Source: Microtetraspora niveoalba (GTDB lineage: Bacteria; Actinomycetota; Actinomycetes; Streptosporangiales; Streptosporangiaceae). Taken from it: a DNA stretch of 61,314 nucleotides. This document shows, one piece after another, positions 47,070-55,470 of this stretch. Within the stretch, counting starts at the first letter, position 1; every line of letters begins with the position of its first letter. The notes under the pieces are model-generated. The model did no database searches, had not been told where the DNA came from, and was given only the letters and a program-made list of their open reading frames with translations. Both the position numbers and the translations under genes were made by a program. Location: the NCBI RefSeq assembly GCF_001570405.1, contig NZ_BBYM01000043.1, forward strand, positions 1-61,314, written 5' to 3'.

Positions 47070-47126
47070 TAGCGGGACATGGCGTTACCAATGGCATGGT
47101 GGGAATGTGAAGCGTGGCGAACCGGC

Positions 47127-47561
47127 ATGAACGAACGAGAGCTCCGGGAACTCCCCCGGGACGAGTCTCTGCGGCTGCTCGCCTCGGTGGCGATGGGCCG
47201 CGTGGTCTTCACGCTGCACGCGCTCCCCGCGATCCGACCGGTCAACCACATCCTCGACGACGGCGACATCATCATCCGCACCCACCTGGGCGCGGCCATC
47301 ACCTCGGCCGCCGACGGCGACGGCACCGTGGTCGCGTACGAGGCGGACGCGATCGACCCGCACGACCACCTCGGCTGGAGCGTGATCGTGGTCGGCACCG
47401 CCCGCCTGGTCAGGGACCGGGCGGAGATCGAGCGGTACAGCGCGATGTTGCGGCCGTGGGTCTTCGGGAACATGGACCACGTGATCCGGATCCGCCCCGA
47501 GGTCGTCACCGGCTTCCGGCTGACGCCGCTCGGCGAGCCCGCGTCGTCCGCGGACCGCTGA
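47127..47561 (+). CDS. Pyridoxamine-5'-phosphate-oxidase-like split-barrel protein (paralogue)
   Basis: 144 aa from ATG 47127; ATG 47079 would begin only ten bases after the DosR box and is disfavoured. Same pattern as the protein at 44116: RDESLRLLASVAMGRVVFTLHALPAIRPVNHILDDGDIIIRT, GTVVAYEADAID, GWSVIVVGTARLV and RIRPEVVTGFRL. It probably binds a flavin or F420. Two DosR boxes directly upstream suggest hypoxic induction. The alcohol dehydrogenase follows after 67 bp. Confidence 0.87.
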   Translation: MNERELRELPRDESLRLLASVAMGRVVFTLHALPAIRPVNHILDDGDIIIRTHLGAAITSAADGDGTVVAYEADAIDPHDHLGWSVIVVGTARLVRDRAEIERYSAMLRPWVFGNMDHVIRIRPEVVTGFRLTPLGEPASSADR

Positions 47562-47628
47562 GCCCGGGTCTCGCAAAGAACCCGCCGCGTCCCGTTTGGC
47601 GGCGACAGCGGGGGTAGGCGCGGGCCCC

Positions 47629-48810
47629 ATGAAGGCACTCACCTGGCACGGGAAGCGCGACGTACGGGTCGAGGAGGTCTCCGACCCGGCGATCAAGGAA
47701 TCGACCGACGCGATCATCAAGGTCACGACGAGCGGGATCTGCGGCTCCGACCTGCACCTGTACGAGCTGTTCGGGCCGTTCATGATGGAGGGCGACATCC
47801 TCGGCCACGAGTCGATGGGCATCGTCGAGGAGGTCGGCGCCGACGTCAAGAACATCAAGCCCGGCGACCGGGTGGTCATCCCGTTCAACATCTCCTGCGG
47901 GCACTGCTTCATGTGCGACCGGCAGCTCTACGCGCAGTGCGAGACGACCCAGGTCCGCGACCACGGGATGGGGGCCGCCCTGTTCGGCTACACCAAGCTG
48001 TACGGCGAGGTGCCCGGCGGGCAGGCGGAGTACCTGCGCGTCCCGCAGGCGCACTTCGGCCCGATCAAGGTGCCCGAGGGGCCACCCGACGAGCGGTACG
48101 TCTACCTCTCCGACGTGCTGCCCACCGCCTGGCAGGCCGTCGACTGGGCCGACATCCCCGAGGGCGGCAGCGTCGCGGTCTTCGGCCTCGGCCCCATCGG
48201 TCAGATGTGCTGCCGCATCGCCCGGCATCTCGGCCACCGGGTCATCGGGGTGGACAGCGTCCCCGAGCGGCTCGCGATGGCCCGCAGGCACGGCGTCGAG
48301 ACCGTGGACGCGGGCAGCCACACCCACGTCACCGAGGCCGTGCGCGACATGACCGGCGGCCGCGGCCCCGACTCGGTGATCGACGCGGTCGGCATGGAGG
48401 CGCACGGGTCGCCGTTCGCCAAGCTCGCCCAGAGCATCACCGGAATGTTGCCGGACCGGGTCGCCGCGCCGCTGATGGAGAACGCGGGCGTCGACCGGCT
48501 CTCCGCGCTCCACCACGCGATCGAGACGGTGCGGCGCGGCGGCACCATATCGATCATCGGCGTGTACGGCGGCATGGCCGACCCGATGCCGATGTTGCGG
48601 ATGTTCGACCGCGGCGTCACGCTGCGGATGGGCCAGGCGCACGTCAAGCGCTGGATCGACACGCTGATGCCGCTGATCAGCGACGACGCGGACCCGCTGG
48701 GCGTGATGGACCTGGCGACGCACCGGCTGCCGCTGGACCAGGCGCCGCACGGCTACGAGATCTTCCAGAAGAAGAAGGACGGCGCGATCAAGGTCCTGCT
48801 CAACCCGTGA
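47629..48810 (+). CDS. Zinc-dependent alcohol/formaldehyde dehydrogenase (MDR family)
   Basis: 393 aa from ATG 47629. Catalytic zinc ligands are in SGICGSDLHL and LGHESMG. A structural-zinc Cys cluster CGHCFMCDRQLYAQC and Rossmann motif VAVFGLGPIGQMCCRIARHLG are present. The long form with DVLPTAWQAVDWADIPEGG resembles glutathione-independent formaldehyde dehydrogenase-like enzymes. It would re-oxidise NADH or remove aldehydes. It lies at the end of the hypoxia-type island, possibly co-transcribed with the split-barrel gene. It overlaps the convergent GDPD gene by 11 bp. Confidence 0.9.
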   Translation: MKALTWHGKRDVRVEEVSDPAIKESTDAIIKVTTSGICGSDLHLYELFGPFMMEGDILGHESMGIVEEVGADVKNIKPGDRVVIPFNISCGHCFMCDRQLYAQCETTQVRDHGMGAALFGYTKLYGEVPGGQAEYLRVPQAHFGPIKVPEGPPDERYVYLSDVLPTAWQAVDWADIPEGGSVAVFGLGPIGQMCCRIARHLGHRVIGVDSVPERLAMARRHGVETVDAGSHTHVTEAVRDMTGGRGPDSVIDAVGMEAHGSPFAKLAQSITGMLPDRVAAPLMENAGVDRLSALHHAIETVRRGGTISIIGVYGGMADPMPMLRMFDRGVTLRMGQAHVKRWIDTLMPLISDDADPLGVMDLATHRLPLDQAPHGYEIFQKKKDGAIKVLLNP

Positions 48811-49600
48811 CGCACGCCGATCTCGCCCAGTCGAGGTAGGCGGGCGTCCGGTCGGTCACGACACCGTTCACGCCGTACCCGGCCAGGCGCCGCCAGGCGT
48901 CCCGGTCGTTGGCGGTCCACGCGTACACGGAGAGGCCGGCCGCGCGGTACTCGCGGACCCGCTCCCGGGTCAGCCGGTCGTACCGTACGCCGACGAAGGA
49001 GAGCCCCTCGGCGGCCGAGGGGCTGGGCGCCGACGACGTCAGCAGCCCGCGCGCGGCCGGGAGGGAGCGGGCGGCCCGCAGGGCGGCGCCGGAGAACGAC
49101 ATCAGGCTCGCCCACCGGCGCGCGTCCAGGTCGGTGTAGATGTCGCGCAGGGCGCGCAGGTCCCGCGCGTCCGGCACCTGCTTGAGCTCCACCAGCGCGC
49201 GGCCGCCCCGGTCGCGGACCAGCCGCAGCGCGTCCGCGAGGGTCGGGGGCCGCTCGCCTCCGGCGGTGCGCAGCGCGCGGAACCGCGCCAGCGTCATGTC
49301 CGCGACCCGTCCCGTCCCCGTGGTCGTACGGTCGACGGTGGCGTCGTGCATCACCACGGGGTGGTGGTCGCGGGTGAAGTGGACGTCCAGCTCGATGCGG
49401 TCAGAGCCCGCGTCCAGCGCGTCCGCGAAGGCGGCGAGCGTGTTCTCCGTCCCGTATCCCCGATGGGACACCACCCTGGGGGCGGGACAGGACGACGAGG
49501 TGGCCAGATGGGTGCGGCCCGCCGCCGGGTCCAGCATCGTGATCACCAGGAGTGCGGTCCCGAGCGCGTTGGGGAGTGCCATACAACCTATGATGCTCAC
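48800..49600 (-). CDS. Secreted glycerophosphodiester phosphodiesterase
   Basis: 266 aa with an N-terminal hydrophobic signal (LPNALGTALLVITMLDPAAG). GDPD TIM-barrel motifs: VVSHRGYGTENTLAAF (HRG with catalytic His), IELDVHFTRDHHPVVMHD (metal ligands and second His), ALVELKQ and YAWTANDRDAWRRL. It hydrolyses glycerophosphodiesters such as deacylated lipids or teichoic-acid units outside the cell. It is divergent from the CDF transporter. Confidence 0.9.
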   Translation of the reverse strand: MSIIGCMALPNALGTALLVITMLDPAAGRTHLATSSSCPAPRVVSHRGYGTENTLAAFADALDAGSDRIELDVHFTRDHHPVVMHDATVDRTTTGTGRVADMTLARFRALRTAGGERPPTLADALRLVRDRGGRALVELKQVPDARDLRALRDIYTDLDARRWASLMSFSGAALRAARSLPAARGLLTSSAPSPSAAEGLSFVGVRYDRLTRERVREYRAAGLSVYAWTANDRDAWRRLAGYGVNGVVTDRTPAYLDWARSACVTG

Positions 49601-49700
49601 GTTCAGTAGTCGGTCACTTACATATCGTTGACAACGGCTCGATTATTTCCCCGCTCGCGCGCTACGCTCGCATAACGGACAAAACGAGAGGGACCGGAGG

Positions 49701-50729
49701 ATGGCGGACCACGGCCACGGTCATGGACATGGACAGGTTCACGGTCATGGGCACGGTCACGGTCACGGTCATGGGCACGGTCACGGCGTCAGCGCGACGG
49801 CCGACCGGCGCCTCCTGACGGCGGCACTCCTTCTGATCGTCGGGTTCATGGCCGCCGAGGTGGCCGTCGGCGTGGTGGCCGGGTCGCTCGCGCTCGTCAC
49901 CGACGCCGGGCACATGCTCACCGACGCCATCGCCATCATGCTCGCGCTGGTCGCCATGCGGATCGCCGCGCGTCCGCCCCAGGGCGGGTTCACCTACGGC
50001 CTCAAGCGGGCGGAGATCATCTCCGCCCAGATCAACGGCATCACGCTGCTGCTGCTCAGCGCGTACTTCGTCTACGAGGCCGCCCGGCGGCTGATCTCGC
50101 CGCCCGAGGTCGAGGGCGTCTACGTCGTCGTCACCGGCCTGGCCGGGATCGCGGTCAACATCGCCGCGACCTGGCTGCTCGCCCGCGCGAACCGGGCCAG
50201 TCTCAACGTCGAGGGCGCCTTCCAGCACATACTCAACGACCTCTACGCGTTCATCGCGACCACGGTCGCCGGCCTGATCGTGTGGCTGACCGGATGGGCC
50301 CGGGCCGACGCCGTCGCCGCGCTGGTCGTCGCCGGGCTGATGCTGAAAGCGGGCTGGGGCCTGGTCCGCGCGTCCGCGCGGGTGTTCATGGAGGCGGCGC
50401 CCGCCGGCGTCAACCCCGCCGAGATCGGACGCAGGACGGCCGCGCTCGACACCGTGGTCGAGGTGCACGACCTGCACGTCTGGGAGGTGACCTCCGGCTA
50501 TCCCGCGCTGTCCGCGCACATCCTCGTCGCCCCCGGCGCCGACTGCCATGCCGTACGGCTGGCCGCCGAGCGCCTCGTGCGCGAGGAGTACGGCATCGAG
50601 CACACGACGCTCCAGGTCGACCACGCCTCGCCCGACGTTTTGGCCATCGGCCGTACGGCGGACACGCATCCCGAGCACTGCGCCGACCCGCATGGACAGG
50701 CGCACCTCGGGAAGGGGGCGAGCGAGTGA
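49701..50729 (+). CDS. CDF-family metal cation efflux transporter with His-rich N-terminus
   Basis: 342 aa. Residues 1-30 are almost pure His-Gly repeats (HGHGHGHG), a cytosolic metal sink. Six membrane helices follow. CDF metal sites are in TDAGHMLTDAIAI (HxxxD) and FQHILNDLYAF (HxxxD). The C-terminal CTD-like domain has VVEVHDLHVWEVTSG. It probably exports Zn2+, Co2+ or Cd2+ by proton antiport. The His tract is encoded by an imperfect 6/12-bp DNA repeat that may vary in length. Confidence 0.9.
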   Translation: MADHGHGHGHGQVHGHGHGHGHGHGHGHGVSATADRRLLTAALLLIVGFMAAEVAVGVVAGSLALVTDAGHMLTDAIAIMLALVAMRIAARPPQGGFTYGLKRAEIISAQINGITLLLLSAYFVYEAARRLISPPEVEGVYVVVTGLAGIAVNIAATWLLARANRASLNVEGAFQHILNDLYAFIATTVAGLIVWLTGWARADAVAALVVAGLMLKAGWGLVRASARVFMEAAPAGVNPAEIGRRTAALDTVVEVHDLHVWEVTSGYPALSAHILVAPGADCHAVRLAAERLVREEYGIEHTTLQVDHASPDVLAIGRTADTHPEHCADPHGQAHLGKGASE

Positions 50730-50782
50730 GCCGTCAGAAGTTCAGGCCGGGCGGGCGAGTGAGCCGTCAGAAGTTCAGGCCG
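50722..50782. repeat. 28-bp direct repeat at converging gene ends
   Basis: GCGAGTGAGCCGTCAGAAGT plus TCAGGCCG occurs at 50722-50749 and again at 50755-50782. The first copy contains the CDF stop codon, the second the stop of the minus-strand 83-aa gene. It is a recent 33-bp-offset duplication of a gene-end segment. Confidence 0.85.
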
Positions 50783-51018
50783 CGGCCCGCACGATAGGGG
50801 AGCAGCCAGGCGAACCCGACGTTCCCGAAGTTCACCAGCATGCTGTGCGCGACCTGGGTGCCCATCTCGGAGACCTCCAGCCGGACGACCGCGCCCGACT
50901 GCATCCAGCGGGCCACCTCGTCCTCGGTCAGCGGCGGTTTGTGCACCCGCAGCACGAGGTCGTGGAGCTGCCCGACCATCCGGAGATGAAGCTCGCACGT
51001 GGGCTCAGTGGTCGCCAT
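50767..51018 (-). CDS. Small protein of unknown function
   Basis: 83 aa, MATTEPTCELHL start, with predicted mixed alpha/beta content (QLHDLVLRVHKPPLTEDEVARWMQSG) and a C-terminal NFGNVGFAWLLPYR. There is no signal peptide, membrane segment or recognisable domain. It is convergent with the CDF gene. A 9-bp hairpin lies upstream. Confidence 0.6.
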   Translation of the reverse strand: MATTEPTCELHLRMVGQLHDLVLRVHKPPLTEDEVARWMQSGAVVRLEVSEMGTQVAHSMLVNFGNVGFAWLLPYRAGRGLNF

Positions 51019-51049
51019 CGGCCCGCCCCCATCATGTGTGGCGAGGGGA

Positions 51050-51069
51050 CTGCCGGGTTCACCCGGCAG
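51050..51069. other. 9-bp perfect hairpin in a divergent intergenic region
   Basis: CTGCCGGGT-TC-ACCCGGCAG, 32 bp upstream of the small minus-strand gene and 145 bp before the next plus-strand start. It could be an operator or a leader-transcript hairpin; no T-tract follows. Confidence 0.45.
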
Positions 51070-51213
51070 AGAATCACTTCCCTGTTATGGTTTTTCGTTA
51101 GGGCCAGGGAATCGAGGAGCCGCTCTCCCGGAGAGCGGACGAGTGCGCGGACGTCCACTCAGCTTACTCCCTGCGAAAACGCTCCCCCGGTCGCTCTCTG
51201 GAGGAGGCCGAAG

Positions 51214-51843
51214 ATGCATGTCCACGACCTTCCGCGAACGCGGCGCGCGCTGCACGGGGTGGCCGAGCTCGTGCTGGCCGGCCCGCAGTACCGGCTGAGC
51301 GGCACCATCAGGCTCCGGCCGGTCCCCGGCGGCTTCGCCACGATCACCGCGCCCGAGCTGCGCATCGAGTGCGACACGCTGGTGACGGGCGGCGGCCGCA
51401 CCCTCCCCCTCCGAGACGTCACGTACGCCGCCCTCGCGGAGGCGGCCGGGGTCCGGCCGGGCGCCCCCGAGGGGTTGTACCGCGACGGGTCCGGCGTCGA
51501 GCCCGACGAGCCGGTGGAGGTCGATCCGGTCGCCGCCGAGTACATCGCGGACTGCCTGGCCATCGGCGAGACGGCGCTGCGCCGCCTCGAACCCGAGCTG
51601 ATCCCCGTACTGTGGCCCGAGCACTTCGACCTGGCCGTCACCAGCGACGAGGTCAACTACGGCGTGTCCCTCGGCGACGACGCGATCGAGCAGCCGTACG
51701 CCTACGTGGGCCCCTGGCGGGCCAGGCAGGGCGCGTTCTGGAACATGCCCTTCGGCGCGGCCCGCCCGATCTCCGAGCTGGGAGGCGCCGACGCGGTCAC
51801 CGCGTTCCTGGAGGAGGGCCGCCGCCAGGCCCACGACTACTAG
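51214..51843 (+). CDS. Conserved-looking soluble protein of unknown function
   Basis: 209 aa from ATG 51214 after GGAGGAGG. The N-terminal part is beta-rich (YRLSGTIRLRPVPGGFATI). The middle contains PLRDVTYAALAEAAG. The C-terminal half has ETALRRLEPELIPVLWPEHFDLAVTSDEVNYGVSLGDD and AYVGPWRARQGAFWNMPFG. There is no signal peptide and no catalytic motif is recognised. The stop overlaps the convergent deacetylase by 4 bp. Confidence 0.65.
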   Translation: MHVHDLPRTRRALHGVAELVLAGPQYRLSGTIRLRPVPGGFATITAPELRIECDTLVTGGGRTLPLRDVTYAALAEAAGVRPGAPEGLYRDGSGVEPDEPVEVDPVAAEYIADCLAIGETALRRLEPELIPVLWPEHFDLAVTSDEVNYGVSLGDDAIEQPYAYVGPWRARQGAFWNMPFGAARPISELGGADAVTAFLEEGRRQAHDY

Positions 51844-52892
51844 TACGGCAGTGCGTTGCCGGCGGAGCCCTTCGCCACGAACGGCGCCTTGAACTTCGGG
51901 AACGCCACCGTCGCGACGTTGCCGTCCGAGGTGTAGCGCTCGTCCGGGTGGGCCTTGAGCTCGTCCAGCCACGCGGTGGAGCAGAACTTGACGCAGTCGC
52001 CCTTCTTGTCCATCGACCGGATCCGCGGGATGCCGACCGGGTCGAACTCCTTGGTGAAGGGCGAGGGCGCGGGGGTGTACCCGGCCAGGAAGACGCCCTG
52101 GTAGTCGTACCGCACGCCGTTCCCGGAGCCGTGCAGCGCCCACTTCTTGTCCCGCGGCTGGTTGCCGTACGGCAGGGCCAGCGTGTGGACCTGGACCTTC
52201 TTGTCCAGATCGGAGATGAGCTTCTGGCCGGCGGCGATCTGCTCGGTGACCTCCTTCTCCGACTTCCCGAGCAGGTTCAGGTGGTCGCGGGTGTGGTTGC
52301 CGATGTCGAACCCGTTGTCGTTCAGCCAGCCGAGGACCTGGGCGCGCTCCTCGGGGGTGAACTTCCCGAACATGTCGCGGATCACGTAGAAGGTGGCGAC
52401 CGGCCGGAACCCCGGGTGCTTCTTGGACACGTCGAGCAGGATGCCGACCGCGGTGTCCGGCTTGGGGGTGCCCATCTCGTCCAGGGTGAGCTGGGACGGC
52501 GAGGAGTCGTCGAAGGTCAGCACGACCGGGTGCGTGCCCGCGGGGATCGCGATCTTTCCTGTGACGTACTCGGCGGCCGTGATCGGTACATAGTTCTCCG
52601 AGGCGAGACGCTCCAGCTCGGCCCGGAACTGCGCGGGCGTGCGGTCGTCGGTGCCACCGGGTTTGTCGGTGATCCGGTGATACATGATCACTGGGATCTT
52701 GCCCAGCTCGTTCGCTCTCACCTTGGCGGCGGCGGCCATGTTCGCCTTCCGCGTCATTTCGGCGGACGCCGCCGCCGCTTTGGCATTCGGCGTCGCCTTC
52801 GCCGCCGTGTTGGTCTCATTGGACTGGCAGGCGGCGAGTGCCACCAGACCTGCACACGCCACCCCGATACGGACAACCCCGAAGCGACCCAT
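51840..52892 (-). CDS. Polysaccharide-deacetylase-like lipoprotein
   Basis: 350 aa. The signal ends in lipobox ALAAC (Cys 22). An Ala/Lys-rich spacer leads to a NodB-like domain: IPVIMYHRITD, VVLTFDDSSPSQL (Asp pair kept, but SSPS instead of GP), a long insert, then ATFYVIRD, FDIGNHTRDHLNL (metal His residues) and LALPYG. The altered motif 1 and the insert place it in the divergent CE4 subgroup. It probably acts on cell-surface glycans. Confidence 0.82.
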   Translation of the reverse strand: MGRFGVVRIGVACAGLVALAACQSNETNTAAKATPNAKAAAASAEMTRKANMAAAAKVRANELGKIPVIMYHRITDKPGGTDDRTPAQFRAELERLASENYVPITAAEYVTGKIAIPAGTHPVVLTFDDSSPSQLTLDEMGTPKPDTAVGILLDVSKKHPGFRPVATFYVIRDMFGKFTPEERAQVLGWLNDNGFDIGNHTRDHLNLLGKSEKEVTEQIAAGQKLISDLDKKVQVHTLALPYGNQPRDKKWALHGSGNGVRYDYQGVFLAGYTPAPSPFTKEFDPVGIPRIRSMDKKGDCVKFCSTAWLDELKAHPDERYTSDGNVATVAFPKFKAPFVAKGSAGNALPY

Positions 52893-53138
52893 GGTCCCTC
52901 CAACCGAGTTGTGGAAGATAGGTCACCTGTACCCCGGCGTCTTCCCCGCTTCACCCTGCGTACCGCCATGCTCACATTTCGGATTCCTTTACTCGGAACC
53001 CGCGGCTCTCGACAGCACCCGGTCGTACAACTTGACGGCAATGCGGTGAAATGTCGTAATTTGCCCCGCCAGTCGGCATCGATCGTCTAAGTTGATCTCC
53101 AAGGCGTGGTCGAGTTCGGCGCCGTTGAGGAGGCAGTG

Positions 53139-53951
53139 ATGGGTGGAGAATCCCGCGAGATCGACAACGAGGTGCTGGCGCGCATCAACACCTCGGTGCC
53201 GCACTCGGCTCGGGTCTGGGACTACTGGCTGGGCGGCAAGGACAACTACGCCCCCGACCGCGAGGTCGGCGACGAGATCGTGAAGGTCATGCCCGACCTG
53301 CCGGTCAACGCCCGCGCGGAACGCCAGTTCATCGGGCGCGTCGTCCGCCACCTCGCCGGCGAGGCCGGGATCGACCAGTTCCTCGACGTCGGCACCGGCA
53401 TCCCGTCCGCCGACAACACGCACGAGGTCGCCCAGCGGGTCAACCCCAAGTCCCGCATCGTCTACGTCGACAACGACCCGATCGTGCTGGTCCACGCCCG
53501 GGCGCTGCTGCAGAGCACCCCCGACGGCGCCACCGCGTACATCGACGCCGACCTGCGCAAGCCCGAGCCCATCCTGGAGGAGGCGGCGCGCACGCTCGAC
53601 TTCTCGCGCCCCATCGCGCTGATGCTGATGGGCGTGCTGGAGTTCGTGCCGGACGCCGAGCTCGCGCACGCCGCGGTGGGCACGCTGCGGGACGCCCTGC
53701 CCTCCGGCAGCTACATGGCGATCGCGCACAGCGTGCGCAGCGTGTCCATGGACGACGCCGCCGCCAAGTGGAACGCCAGCTCCGCCTCCCCGCTCACCCT
53801 GCGTACGCCCGAGCAGTTGGAGGAGTTCTTCACGGGCATGGAGCTGCTGTCGCCCGGCCTGGTGTCGCTGCCCAAGTGGCGCCCCGAGCCGGAGACCGGC
53901 TTCCAGGACCGCGACGTGTTCCAGTTCGGCGGCGTCGGGCGCAAGCCGTAG
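53139..53951 (+). CDS. DUF574-type SAM-dependent methyltransferase
   Basis: 270 aa from ATG 53139 with GAGGAGG upstream. Signature N-terminus NTSVPHSARVWDYWLGGKDNYAPDRE, SAM-binding FLDVGTGIPSADNTHEVAQ, VDNDPIVLVHARALL and MLMGVLEFVPD. This large family is expanded in Streptomyces and Streptosporangiales; substrates are unknown. It appears to stand alone. Confidence 0.9.
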   Translation: MGGESREIDNEVLARINTSVPHSARVWDYWLGGKDNYAPDREVGDEIVKVMPDLPVNARAERQFIGRVVRHLAGEAGIDQFLDVGTGIPSADNTHEVAQRVNPKSRIVYVDNDPIVLVHARALLQSTPDGATAYIDADLRKPEPILEEAARTLDFSRPIALMLMGVLEFVPDAELAHAAVGTLRDALPSGSYMAIAHSVRSVSMDDAAAKWNASSASPLTLRTPEQLEEFFTGMELLSPGLVSLPKWRPEPETGFQDRDVFQFGGVGRKP

Positions 53952-54017
53952 CCGCCGCGCCGCGGCGACCGCGTGGCGACCGCCGAACCGGCGGGTGAGC
54001 GTGTACGTGGTAGGGGC

Positions 54018-54701
54018 ATGACACACCGACTGCTCGCCGTCCTGCTGCTGGTCATCGGGACGGTCGCGTTCACGCCTTCGGCCGCGTGCGCCTGCTCCTG
54101 CGCCCCGCGCCCTCCATCTGAGCTGATGAAGGGCGCGGCCGCCGTGTTCACCGGAACGGTCGCGGCTGTGCGCCGCGTCGAGGGCGGCGACCCGCTCGGG
54201 CCGCCGCCCCCACTCGTCTATACGTTCCGCGCCGACCAGATCTACAAGGGCGCGCCGAGCGCGACGTACGAGGTCGCCACGAACGCCGACAGCGCCGCCT
54301 GCGGCGTGAACTTCACGGTCGGCTCGCGCTACCTGGTGTTCGCCTCCGCGGGAGAGAGCGGCCTGTTCGACACCGACCCGGGGGTGTCGCTGCACACCTC
54401 CCTGTGCTCCGGGGACGTGATGGTCCGTCCCGGCACCCGCCCGCTCCGCCCGAGGGACGGCGTCGTACGCGACGAGAACGGCCTGAGCGGGGCACGCCTG
54501 GACAAGGCACTCCTCACCGCCCTCGGCAAGCCGACGCGGGCGCCGGCGACCACCGCCCCGTCGCCCGCCGTCACGGTCACCCCCGGCGCCACGGACGACA
54601 GCCGCGGCTCCGTCGCCGGGATCTACACCGGAGCGGCCGGGGCCGGCGTCGCGCTCGTCTTCGCCGGGTGGCGCCTCTCCCGGCGGCGCGCCCGTTCCTG
54701 A
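54018..54701 (+). CDS. Exported, C-terminally anchored TIMP-like (NTR/OB-fold) protein
   Basis: 227 aa from ATG 54018. The signal peptide RLLAVLLLVIGTVAFTPSA is followed by ACACSCAPRPPSELMKGAAAVFTGTV, the Cys-rich start of netrin/TIMP-like OB-fold domains. Later Cys residues (SAACGVNF, SLCSGD) complete the disulphides. A Pro/Ala linker, a helix (GAAGAGVALVFAGWRL) and an RRRARS tail anchor it. No metal or protease target can be assigned. The tail resembles the fragment at 1-132. Confidence 0.7.
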   Translation: MTHRLLAVLLLVIGTVAFTPSAACACSCAPRPPSELMKGAAAVFTGTVAAVRRVEGGDPLGPPPPLVYTFRADQIYKGAPSATYEVATNADSAACGVNFTVGSRYLVFASAGESGLFDTDPGVSLHTSLCSGDVMVRPGTRPLRPRDGVVRDENGLSGARLDKALLTALGKPTRAPATTAPSPAVTVTPGATDDSRGSVAGIYTGAAGAGVALVFAGWRLSRRRARS

Positions 54702-54715
54702 CCCGCCGCACACCC

Positions 54716-54754
54716 GCGCGGCCGATCAGCGGAGACGTCCCCGGTCGGCCGCGC
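54716..54754. terminator. Bidirectional hairpin between convergent genes
   Basis: GCGCGGCCGA (54716-54725) and TCGGCCGCGC (54745-54754) are exact reverse complements around a 19-base loop. They lie between the stop of the plus-strand exported protein and the stop of the minus-strand Nudix-like gene. Confidence 0.65.
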
Positions 54755-54763
54755 TTCTCCGAG

Positions 54764-55300
54764 TCAGGTCAGACAACCGACGTGGGCGAGGGCCTGCTTC
54801 AGCAGGACACCCTGACCGCCCGTCATCTCCTGCTGCACCAACGGCGACGCCGCCTCCTCGGGAGTGAACCAGACGAGGTCCAGGGCGTCCTGCCGGGGCC
54901 GGCAGTCGCCCGCGACCGGCACGACGTAGGCCAGCGACACCGCGTGCTGCCGAGGATCGTGGTACGGCGTGATCCCGTGGGTCGGGAAGTACTCCGCGAT
55001 GGTGAACGGCTGCGGCGAGGCGGGAACCCGCGGCAGCGCGGTCGGGCCGAGGTCCTTCTCCAGATGGCGCATCAGCGCGTCACGCACCCGCTCGTGGTGA
55101 AGCACCCTGCCGGACACGAGGGCGCGGCTGACCGTCCCGTCCGATCCGATGCGCAGCAGCAGGCCGACATGCGTGACCACTCCCGTGTCGTCGACACGCA
55201 CCGGCACGGCGTCGACGTAGAGGATCGGCATCCGCGCACGGGTGGACTCCAGCTCCTCAGGAGAAAGCCAGCCGGGCGCGGTTTCGGTCATTTCGGTCAT
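54764..55300 (-). CDS. Nudix-like (DUF4916-type) protein
   Basis: 178 aa from ATG 55300. MTEMTETAPGWLSPEELESTRARMPILYVDAVPVRVDD is typical of the actinobacterial DUF4916 Nudix group. A beta core (THVGLLLRIGSDGTVSRALVSGRVLHHE) and LDLVWFTPEEA follow. The classical Nudix box GX5EX7REUXEEXGU is not intact, so hydrolase activity is uncertain. It is divergent from the sigma-factor gene. Confidence 0.65.
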   Translation of the reverse strand: MTEMTETAPGWLSPEELESTRARMPILYVDAVPVRVDDTGVVTHVGLLLRIGSDGTVSRALVSGRVLHHERVRDALMRHLEKDLGPTALPRVPASPQPFTIAEYFPTHGITPYHDPRQHAVSLAYVVPVAGDCRPRQDALDLVWFTPEEAASPLVQQEMTGGQGVLLKQALAHVGCLT

Positions 55301-55423
55301 TACCCGATCGTACTTCCCGCCCTGGTGAGAGGGCGGGAGCAACGGGAAAACCCCGGCGTCCCAGGTGGGCGCGCCGGCCTCCCGGCCCGTCGGGCGTACG
55401 ACGTCGTGCAACATCCCGGAATG

Positions 55424-55450
55424 TGCCGGACACAGACCAGGTGTCCGGCA
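55424..55450. promoter_or_regulatory. 10-bp perfect inverted repeat upstream of the sigma-factor gene
   Basis: TGCCGGACAC-AGACCAG-GTGTCCGGCA lies 21 bp before GTG 55471 and just ahead of its AGGAGA ribosome site. It is a plausible operator or autoregulatory leader hairpin for the sigma/partner operon, and could also influence the divergent Nudix-like gene. Confidence 0.55.
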
Positions 55451-55470
55451 CCTTTCGGCTAGGAGAATCT

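Noticed and set aside
53973-54017. Upstream start (MATAEPAGERVRGRG) for the TIMP-like protein
   Set aside because: It would place 15 charged residues before the signal peptide. ATG 54018 has GTAGGGGC upstream and starts the signal sequence directly.
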